A stretch of 10,485 nt of DNA from an uncultured bacterium (GTDB lineage Bacteria > Bacillota_I > Bacilli_A > RF39 > UBA660), in contig CASEDN010000012.1 of assembly GCA_949286645.1 (NCBI GenBank), positions 1 through 10,485 on the forward strand, read 5' to 3'. A program made the position numbers and the translations under genes. The notes below the pieces were generated by a model. It saw only the letters and a program-made list of their open reading frames with translations, was not told the DNA's origin and made no database searches. How positions within the stretch are numbered: position 1 is the stretch's first letter; every line of letters begins with the position of its first letter. Positions 6,785 to 10,485 of the stretch are shown in pieces.

Positions 6785-6793
6785 TCTAGTGTT
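6760..6793 (+). other. Strong hairpin across the end of divIVA
   Basis: AACACTAGACT (6760-6770) and AGTCTAGTGTT (6783-6793) form a perfect 11-bp stem with a 12-base loop; the stem includes the last codons and the stop. No U-tract follows, so it looks like an attenuator, partial terminator or RNA-stability element between divIVA and the synthetase rather than a full terminator. Confidence 0.5.
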
Positions 6794-6816
6794 CTTATAT
6801 CTTGGAAAGGAGGATT

Positions 6817-7443
6817 ATGAAAGAAGATAAGGAATTAGAAAAATTAATCTTAAAATATTCTGCTGCCTTAAAAACATTAGAAACAGAAATTAGTATTTTG
6901 TTACAAGATTATGAACTTGAAAATAACTATAATCCTGTTGAACATATAAAATCAAGATTAAAGAGTTATGAAAGTGCTAGTAAAAAATTAATATCTAGAG
7001 GTTATGAAGTAACAACTAAAAATATAGAAGAACATGTTCATGATATGGTTGGTATAAGAATTGTTTGTTCATTTTTATCAGATGTTCATAAGATAGTAGA
7101 ATTAATAGAAAATAGTGATCAAATAACTGTTCATGATAAAGAAGATTACATTACTAATCCAAAAGACACAGGTTATTCTAGTTATCATTTAAGTGTTTAT
7201 GTACCAGTTTATTTAATAGATGGTGTTACTTTGGTGGAAGCAGAAATACAAATTAGAACTGTTGCAATGGACTTTTGGGCTAGTTTAGACCATAAAATAA
7301 CTTATAAATTTAAAGGAGAAATACCAGAAGAAATAAAAGAAGGTATGCATAAGTGTGCAGAAGATATTCATGCACTAGATCAAAAGATGTTAAAGTTAAA
7401 TAATGAAATGCAAATAATTAAAGATGACCAAGAGATAATTTGA
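6817..7443 (+). CDS. Small alarmone synthetase, RelP/RelQ (YwaC/YjbM)-like
   Basis: GTP/GDP pyrophosphokinase that makes (p)ppGpp from ATP plus GTP or GDP in the cytosol. Only the synthetase domain is present (208 residues), with no hydrolase or regulatory domains, as expected for small alarmone synthetases. Family motifs in order: NPVEHIKSRLKSYESASKKL (substrate-binding basic region), HDMVGIRIVCSFLSDV, KEDYITNPKDTGYSSYHL, and EIQIRTVAMDFWASLDHK with catalytic Glu at residue 143. The sequence looks closer to RelP/YwaC than RelQ by eye, but this is not certain. ATG 6817 follows AAAGGAGG (6806-6813); an upstream in-frame TTG at 6802 lies ahead of that Shine-Dalgarno and is rejected. The gene comes after divIVA in the sepF operon. 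Its TGA stop forms part of the -35 of the next promoter. Solitary toxic synthetases (toxSAS) exist, but the operon context argues for a stress-response enzyme. Confidence 0.88.
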   Translation: MKEDKELEKLILKYSAALKTLETEISILLQDYELENNYNPVEHIKSRLKSYESASKKLISRGYEVTTKNIEEHVHDMVGIRIVCSFLSDVHKIVELIENSDQITVHDKEDYITNPKDTGYSSYHLSVYVPVYLIDGVTLVEAEIQIRTVAMDFWASLDHKITYKFKGEIPEEIKEGMHKCAEDIHALDQKMLKLNNEMQIIKDDQEII

Positions 7444-7469
7444 TTTCTATAAGAAAAAAATATTATAAT
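7440..7469 (+). promoter_or_regulatory. Promoter of membrane module A
   Basis: TTGATT at 7440-7445, an 18-base A-rich spacer, and TATAAT at 7464-7469. The -35 overlaps the TGA stop of the alarmone synthetase. From the -10 to the ATG the sequence closely matches module B: TATAATATAG-TACTTTA is shared, and the ATTAATATG start region is the same. Confidence 0.6.
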
Positions 7470-7500
7470 ATAGCTACTTTAGTAAAGGGAGAATATTAAT

Positions 7501-7812
7501 ATGAAAAATACTAAAGAAAATAAAGTTACAAATTTAGAAATCTATGAGAAAGATTTGAAGAGGAACTATGCTATTAAAGGAGCGGTTGCATGAGTGGCTT
7601 TAGCTGCTATTCCTATGGGATTTGCTGTAGCAAGTAATGTTTTTGGAGTAAACTTTGATATGTCAAATAGTTGGTATGGAGATTTTATGAATTCTATATA
7701 CAGTGTTATAGAAACTTGGCCTGTGGCATTAGCAACTGGTGGTCTTTTAGCATCTATTCCAGTTGCAATCTCACAAGCTAAAGCAGAAGAGAAATTAAGA
7801 AAAATGAAATAG
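7501..7812 (+). pseudogene. Two-helix small membrane protein interrupted by in-frame TGA (module A)
   Basis: Reading from ATG 7501 (GGGAGA ribosome binding site at 7488-7493) gives 30 codons, TGA at 7591-7593, then 72 codons in the same frame to TAG. Ignoring the TGA gives one coherent 103-residue protein: hydrophilic leader with KVTNLEIY (8-15), a membrane helix at about 24-46 (AIKGAVA-x-VALAAIPMGFAVASNVFG), an outer loop, a second helix at about 72-92 (TWPVALATGGLLASIPVAIS), and the basic end KAEEKLRKMK. The TGA falls inside the first helix and could be a TGG (Trp) to TGA mutation. Two other Trp codons in this gene are TGG, which argues against general TGA-as-Trp decoding. Homologous to module B at 9636-10036. 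Function unknown; nonsense pseudogene, recoding and reinitiation are all possible. Confidence 0.55.
7594..7812 (+). CDS. Downstream ORF of module A, 72 aa, if translation restarts
   Basis: GTG at 7594 directly follows the TGA of the 30-codon leader ORF, and AAAGGAG lies at 7576-7582, 11 bases ahead, so coupled reinitiation is conceivable. The product would begin within the first membrane helix (VALAAIPMGFAVASNVFG) and keep the second helix and Lys-rich tail. The parallel TAATG junction in module B makes a real leader/ORF pair possible, but the upstream part encodes half of the same helix, which fits a broken gene better. Confidence 0.4.
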   Translation: MALAAIPMGFAVASNVFGVNFDMSNSWYGDFMNSIYSVIETWPVALATGGLLASIPVAISQAKAEEKLRKMK

Positions 7813-7824
7813 TATTTTTTTGAT

Positions 7825-7858
7825 AAAAAGTATTAAGATAACTCTTAGTACTTTTTTT
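7825..7858 (+). terminator. Intrinsic terminator of module A
   Basis: AAAAAGTATTAAGA (7825-7838) pairs with TCTTAGTACTTTTT (7843-7856) around the loop TAAC, with one G-T wobble; the T-run continues to 7858. Nearly identical to the terminator of module B. Confidence 0.85.
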
Positions 7859-7869
7859 CATAAAATAAC

Positions 7870-7899
7870 TAGAATATTTGTTTAGGTTATGCTATTCTA
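7870..7899 (+). promoter_or_regulatory. Putative promoter/operator region of the Panacea-PemK-Fic operon
   Basis: An exact inverted repeat TAGAATA (7870-7876) / TATTCTA (7893-7899) lies 33 bases upstream of the antitoxin start. It overlaps TGC-TATTCT, a possible extended -10 (7893-7898); TTGTTT at 7878-7883 has no well-spaced -10. The repeat could be an autoregulatory operator, as is common for toxin-antitoxin operons, but the antitoxin here shows no helix-turn-helix. Confidence 0.3.
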
Positions 7900-7931
7900 T
7901 ATTTAATAAAACGTTAGGAGGAGATTAATTA

Positions 7932-8396
7932 ATGGAAAATGAATATAAAGCTATGGACATTGCTAAATACTTTATAAATGAACTACATCCTGAACCTTTA
8001 AAATTACAAAAATTATTATATTTTGCTCAAGGTTTTTCTTATGCTTTTTATGATAAAGCGCTATTTAATGATGACTTTGAAGCTTGGGTTCATGGGCCAG
8101 TTATTCCTTCTATATATCACGAATATAAAAATTATGAGTATAATCCTATTGATTTAAATTATAACTTAAAAGACTTTAATAAAGATGTTATAGACTTATT
8201 AGAATACGTTAAGAGAAATTATGCAAAATATGATGGCAAGTATTTAGAAGAGATAACCCATAAAGAAGAACCTTGGTTATTATCACGCACAGGTTTGGAT
8301 CCAGATGAGAGAAGTGATAAGACAATTCCTAAATCTAATATTGCTTCCTATTTTACTAGTTATGTATTACAACCAGATGATGAGGAGTGGGATTAA
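7932..8396 (+). CDS. Panacea (DUF4065/SocA-like) antitoxin
   Basis: Panacea-domain protein (PF13274 type), related to SocA, known as an antitoxin fold that pairs with many unrelated toxins. Signature segments run in family order: MDIAKYFI, then LKLQKLLYFAQGFSYAFYDKALFNDDFEAWVHGPVIPSIYHEY (residues about 23-65), LEEITHKEEPWLLSRTG, and the end segment IPKSNIASYFTSYVL. The whole 154-residue protein is the domain; there is no extra DNA-binding part. The start is fixed by AGGAGGAG (7916-7923), 8 bases before the ATG. Its stop overlaps the ATG of the PemK-like gene (TAATG), so synthesis of antitoxin and toxin is coupled and the antitoxin comes first, as in classical type II systems. It probably neutralises the PemK-like toxin, the Fic protein, or both, by direct binding (inference from context). 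Confidence 0.85.
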   Translation: MENEYKAMDIAKYFINELHPEPLKLQKLLYFAQGFSYAFYDKALFNDDFEAWVHGPVIPSIYHEYKNYEYNPIDLNYNLKDFNKDVIDLLEYVKRNYAKYDGKYLEEITHKEEPWLLSRTGLDPDERSDKTIPKSNIASYFTSYVLQPDDEEWD

Positions 8397-8755
8397 TGCA
8401 GGGAGAAATTTGGACTTATGTAGCAACAAAACCTAATAATACAAAAGAAGCGAAAGTAAGACCAGTTTTAGTAATTGGTGATGATAGTAATAATCAGTTA
8501 CAGTATGTAGATATCCATTATGTAATTATCTCTTCATCTGCAGAATGTGGTATCTATGATGTTTTATTAGATAAGAAGTTAGCAAAAGAATTGGGATTAG
8601 CAAGACAATCTATAATTAAAACAACTAAGATATATACAGGACCTAGAAGTAAGTTAGGTGTTAAAATAGCAGACTTACCTTCTAGTAAAAAAGAAGAATA
8701 TGTAAAGAAATATCAAGCATATCAAGATGATTTAATATCAAAATTATATTTATAG
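8396..8755 (+). CDS. PemK/MazF-like endoribonuclease toxin
   Basis: 119-residue PemK/MazF-fold protein, a family that cuts mRNA or tRNA at short sequences when free of antitoxin. The opening MQGEIWTYVATKP, the KVRPVLVIGDD strand (Arg22-Pro23, matching the catalytic Arg region of MazF), YVIISSSAE (place of the conserved Thr/Ser) and LARQSIIKTTKIYTGPRSKLG fit the fold in order. ATG 8396 overlaps the antitoxin stop, with GAGGAG (8382-8387) as ribosome binding site; a GTG at 8387 is inside that site. No MazE/PemI-type antitoxin is present, so the Panacea protein is the obvious partner. The usual Thr of the active site appears as Ser, so activity is likely but not certain. The fic gene starts 20 bases later on the same transcript. 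Confidence 0.78.
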   Translation: MQGEIWTYVATKPNNTKEAKVRPVLVIGDDSNNQLQYVDIHYVIISSSAECGIYDVLLDKKLAKELGLARQSIIKTTKIYTGPRSKLGVKIADLPSSKKEEYVKKYQAYQDDLISKLYL

Positions 8756-8775
8756 ATTAAGAGGGAGTGATAACT

Positions 8776-9582
8776 ATGAACGAAAAAACTTATATTGAAG
8801 TATTTGATGAAAAAAGTCCTAAAGTTAAACAATTATATTGGAATATTGCCTTTGGATTACAAGATGTTGATAGATTAAAACCATCTAAATATATGGTAGA
8901 GTTAACTAATGAACATATTGATGGTAAAAAAACATATAAAGAAGTTAAAGATGATATAACATCATACTATTCTAAAGATAACAATGTATCTAATAGTGAA
9001 AAAGAAGCTGATGAAGTATCGCTTGCTATCTATGAGATATTAAGTGATAAAGCCTTTAGATTTGATTATCTGACTTATAAAAACTATCATAAAAGATTAT
9101 TTCAAAATCTTGATAAAGATATATATCATCCTGGAGAATTTAGAACTTATAATATTACTAAAGATGAAGAAATATTAGATAATGATACAGTAAGTTATCA
9201 GTCTTATGACTTGATAGAAGAGTCTTTAAAATATGATTTTGAAGAAGAAAAAAATATAGATTATATTAATATGAATGAGAGTGAATTAGTAAATAGAATA
9301 ACAGAGTTTACATCAAGAATTTGGCAAGTGCATCCATTCAGTGAAGGAAATACTAGAACAACTGCTATCTTTATTCAAAAATATTTAATAAGTATGGGTT
9401 TTGAAGTTAATAATGAATTATTTAAAGATAATTCTCTATATTTTAGAAATGCTTTAGTAAGAGCGAATTATACAAATTATAATAAAGGTATTAAAGAAGA
9501 TAAACGTTACTTAGTTATGTTTTTTGAAAATTTATTATTAGGTAAAGATAATGAATTAGATAATAATAAGTTATATATTTGA
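8776..9582 (+). CDS. fic: Fic-domain protein adenylyltransferase
   Basis: Fic (fido) protein of 268 residues that transfers AMP, or another phosphate group, to a target protein. The catalytic loop HPFSEGNTR is complete at residues 186-194, with His186 and the Glu/Asn/Arg that hold the nucleotide. Ahead of it are the flap and target-groove elements HPGEFRTYNITKDEEIL and DTVSYQSYDLIEESL, and after it YFRNALVRANY and YLVMFFENLLLG, as in COG2184-type Fic proteins. I find no inhibitory (S/T)xxxE(G/N) motif at either end by eye, so it seems to be class I, needing a separate inhibitor; the Panacea protein upstream is the candidate. ATG 8776 follows AGGGAG (8762-8767); the GTG at 8767 overlaps that site. 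Third gene of the operon. Its TGA stop lies in the -35 of module B. Confidence 0.9.
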   Translation: MNEKTYIEVFDEKSPKVKQLYWNIAFGLQDVDRLKPSKYMVELTNEHIDGKKTYKEVKDDITSYYSKDNNVSNSEKEADEVSLAIYEILSDKAFRFDYLTYKNYHKRLFQNLDKDIYHPGEFRTYNITKDEEILDNDTVSYQSYDLIEESLKYDFEEEKNIDYINMNESELVNRITEFTSRIWQVHPFSEGNTRTTAIFIQKYLISMGFEVNNELFKDNSLYFRNALVRANYTNYNKGIKEDKRYLVMFFENLLLGKDNELDNNKLYI

Positions 9583-9607
9583 CACAATCATACTTGCTTG
9601 GTATAAT
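9579..9607 (+). promoter_or_regulatory. Consensus promoter of membrane module B
   Basis: TTGACA at 9579-9584, exactly 17 bases, TATAAT at 9602-9607, plus TG one base before the -10. This matches the vegetative consensus at all 12 positions, the strongest promoter in the window. The -35 contains the TGA stop of fic. Confidence 0.88.
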
Positions 9608-9635
9608 ATAGATACTTTAACAAGGGGGTATTAAT

Positions 9636-9737
9636 ATGTTTAAAGTAAAAACTAAAGAAGAAAGAATTAGAAAAAAGGAAGAAGAAGTAAAGGTTACTAA
9701 TTTGCAAGAAATATATTTGGAATCGAACCAACGATAA
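9636..9737 (+). CDS. Leader ORF of module B, 33 aa
   Basis: ATG 9636 follows a strong AAGGGGG (9622-9628) and a consensus promoter, so initiation here is very likely. The 33-residue product is highly charged (KTKEERIRKKEEEVKV), then KVTNLQEIY, matching the leader of module A (KVTNLEIY). It stops at TAA 9735-9737, overlapping the ATG of the next ORF. After the codon for Leu23 the +2 frame, not this one, matches module A (FARNIFGI against VASNVFGV), so the last ten residues are probably the out-of-frame product of a deletion that removed about 30 codons including the first membrane helix. Alternatively it is a true coupled leader peptide. Confidence 0.5.
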   Translation: MFKVKTKEERIRKKEEEVKVTNLQEIYLESNQR

Positions 9738-10036
9738 TGGCAGGAACAGGTCTAGGTAATGTTATTAATGAAACTTATAATACTATTGGTAATTTATTTT
9801 CTTCTCCATTTTCACCTATCATATATGGAGGAGCTATACCATTAATTTGTGTAGCAACACAAAGTCGTTATGATACTAAGGTTGATAAAATGGAAAGATT
9901 AAAATATTTCATGGAAAATAAGGATGCTATAAATAGCGTAGCTGAGGAAGAAATAACTATCTTAGATGCAAAACATCTTAGTTGGGAAAAATTAGAAGAT
10001 TACGCAGAAAAAGGAAGAAGCAAAGTATTAAGATAA
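9737..10036 (+). CDS. Small membrane-associated protein of module B, 99 aa
   Basis: Not a recognised family. ATG 9737 overlaps the stop of the leader ORF (TAATG) and has no Shine-Dalgarno of its own, so translation would depend on coupling. One weak hydrophobic segment is seen at about residues 25-41 (FSPIIYGGAIPLICVAT), followed by a basic/charged tail (SRYDTKVDKMERLK) and a 55-residue soluble end with AEEEITILDAKHLSWEKLEDYAEKG. Residues 8-45 align by eye with the second-helix part of module A (MNSIYSVIE...GG...IPVAISQAK...KLRKMK). Homology to A continues upstream of this ATG in the same frame back to about 9701, which supports a 5' deletion. The terminator stem begins within the last four codons. 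Function unknown; it could be a remnant. Confidence 0.5.
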   Translation: MAGTGLGNVINETYNTIGNLFSSPFSPIIYGGAIPLICVATQSRYDTKVDKMERLKYFMENKDAINSVAEEEITILDAKHLSWEKLEDYAEKGRSKVLR

Positions 10037-10052
10037 ATCTTAGTACTTTTTT
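10022..10052 (+). terminator. Intrinsic terminator of module B
   Basis: AAAGTATTAAGA (10022-10033) pairs with TCTTAGTACTTT (10038-10049) around a TAAA loop and is followed by T to 10052. It overlaps the 3' end and stop codon of the ORF. Confidence 0.85.
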
Positions 10053-10053
10053 C

Positions 10054-10082
10054 TTGTTTAAAACGTTAATATTTTGTATGAT
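10054..10082 (+). promoter_or_regulatory. Promoter of the U32 peptidase gene
   Basis: TTGTTT at 10054-10059, a 17-base spacer, and TATGAT at 10077-10082, directly after the module B terminator. The leader is about 28 bases. Confidence 0.5.
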
Positions 10083-10116
10083 ATAGATGTATTTAAATAT
10101 TGATAGAAAGACAGTG

Positions 10117-10485
10117 ATGTTTATGGAACTATTAGTACCAGCTGGGGATATAAATTCATTTTATGCAGCCTTAAATAATGGGGCCGATGCTATATATTTA
10201 TCAGGTAAAATGTTTGGAGCAAGGAGTTATGCTAAGAACTTTACTGATGATGAATTAAAAACAGTCTTGAAGTTAGGAAAAATCTATGGTGTTAAGATTT
10301 ATGTAACAATGAATACTTTAGTAAAGCAAAATGAAGTAGAAGATTTCCTTAAAGAAGTTGAGTTTTTATATAGTCTAGGAGTAGATGATATTCTTATGCA
10401 AGACTTTGGTATGATTTCTTTATGTTTAGAAAAGTATCCTAATCTTGAAATACACGCTTCAACTCAAGTTAATAGTAGTAGTTAT
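10117..10485 (+). CDS. Peptidase U32 family protein, N-terminal part (cut by window edge)
   Basis: The first 123 codons of a U32 protein are present. ELLVPAGDINSFYAALNNGADAIYLSGKMFGARSYAKNF is the typical start, and LEIHASTQVNSSSY matches the conserved (H)AST(Q) region. Members include collagenase-like peptidases and the TrhP/YrrN-YrrO type proteins needed for 5-hydroxyuridine in tRNA. In Bacilli the tRNA role is the likelier one (family knowledge), but the diagnostic C-terminal part is outside the window. ATG 10117 (GAAAG at 10106-10110) and ATG 10123 are both possible; the protein motif starts right after the second. The ribosome binding site is weaker than for other genes here. The frame is open to the last base. 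Confidence 0.88.
   Translation, partial: MFMELLVPAGDINSFYAALNNGADAIYLSGKMFGARSYAKNFTDDELKTVLKLGKIYGVKIYVTMNTLVKQNEVEDFLKEVEFLYSLGVDDILMQDFGMISLCLEKYPNLEIHASTQVNSSSY

Larger units (their letters stand above)
7440..7858 (+). repeat. Duplicated promoter-ORF-terminator module, copy A
   Basis: This unit and 9579-10052 share a TTGA -35 that overlaps the previous gene's TGA stop, and 17 of the first 18 bases from the -10 box. They also share the KVTNL leader motif, an A(S/R)N(V/I)FG(V/I) segment, a GG-containing second membrane segment followed by a Lys-rich tail, and a terminator identical at 29 of 30 positions. The coding parts have diverged well below that level. Both copies are in the same direction and flank the toxin-antitoxin operon. 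Confidence 0.6.
9579..10052 (+). repeat. Duplicated promoter-ORF-terminator module, copy B
   Basis: Homologue of the unit at 7440-7858 in the same orientation. Promoter-to-start region and terminator are nearly the same, while the coding part is diverged, lacks the first membrane helix, and has about 55 extra C-terminal residues. Confidence 0.6.

Noticed and set aside
6817..7443. The small alarmone synthetase as a toxSAS toxin neutralised by the nearby Panacea protein
   Set aside because: It is separated from the antitoxin by module A with its own promoter and terminator, belongs to the sepF operon and has housekeeping RelP/RelQ-like sequence. Distant interaction cannot be excluded.
7908..10068. 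Shared 9-mer AAAACGTTA at 7908-7916 and 10060-10068, after modules A and B, as an attachment site
   Set aside because: Too short and without matching flanks; expected by chance in AT-rich DNA.
1..10485. CRISPR arrays, insertion sequences, rRNA genes
   Set aside because: No regularly spaced repeats, no transposase ORF or terminal inverted repeats, and no rRNA motifs were found on reading the window.

Overview
The window is AT-rich, gene-dense and transcribed almost entirely from the + strand. The gene set (Firmicutes-type replication initiator DnaB, SepF, DivIVA, a RelP/RelQ-like small alarmone synthetase, strong AGGAGG ribosome binding sites, TTGACA/TATAAT promoters) points to a low-GC Bacillota/Bacilli relative. 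An uncultured gut-type Bacilli lineage near the Mollicutes would fit, but that placement is inference. All protein genes seen can be read with the standard bacterial code, except one family discussed below that has an in-frame TGA.

Layout. 1-1386: 3' part of a large surface protein with two tandem DUF6273-like domains. 1478-1726: small XRE/HigA-like regulator with its own promoter and terminator. 1816-3126: DnaB-type helicase loader. 3174-3662: single-pass membrane protein. 3707-3781: tRNA-Arg(CCT) with a clean terminator. 4062-5831: HerA/DUF87-type hexameric ATPase. 5891-7443: an operon of sepF, divIVA and a small alarmone synthetase, which joins cell division and stringent response. 7440-7858: a small membrane-protein module (copy A) with its own promoter and terminator. 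7932-9582: a Panacea (DUF4065/SocA-like) antitoxin, a PemK/MazF-like toxin and a Fic AMP-transferase in one tight operon. 9579-10052: copy B of the small membrane-protein module. 10117-end: start of a U32 peptidase/tRNA-hydroxylation family gene, cut by the window edge.

The most unusual part is 7.44-10.05 kb. A three-gene toxin-antitoxin-like operon, with one hyperpromiscuous-type antitoxin and two different toxin folds, sits between two diverged copies of a roughly 0.4 kb unit. Each unit has promoter, hydrophilic leader, membrane segment and terminator. In both units the -35 hexamer overlaps the TGA stop of the gene before it, and the terminators are 29/30 identical. Both copies are interrupted just after the leader: copy A by an in-frame TGA followed directly by GTG, copy B by what looks like an out-of-frame deletion ending in a TAATG stop/start overlap. 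Either the family is decaying, or each copy is now read as leader plus coupled downstream ORF.

A second pattern is regulatory. The promoters of the 3174 gene and of sepF share a 22-nt element (21/22 identical) centred on the palindrome TCTAATTAGA just upstream of the -10 box.
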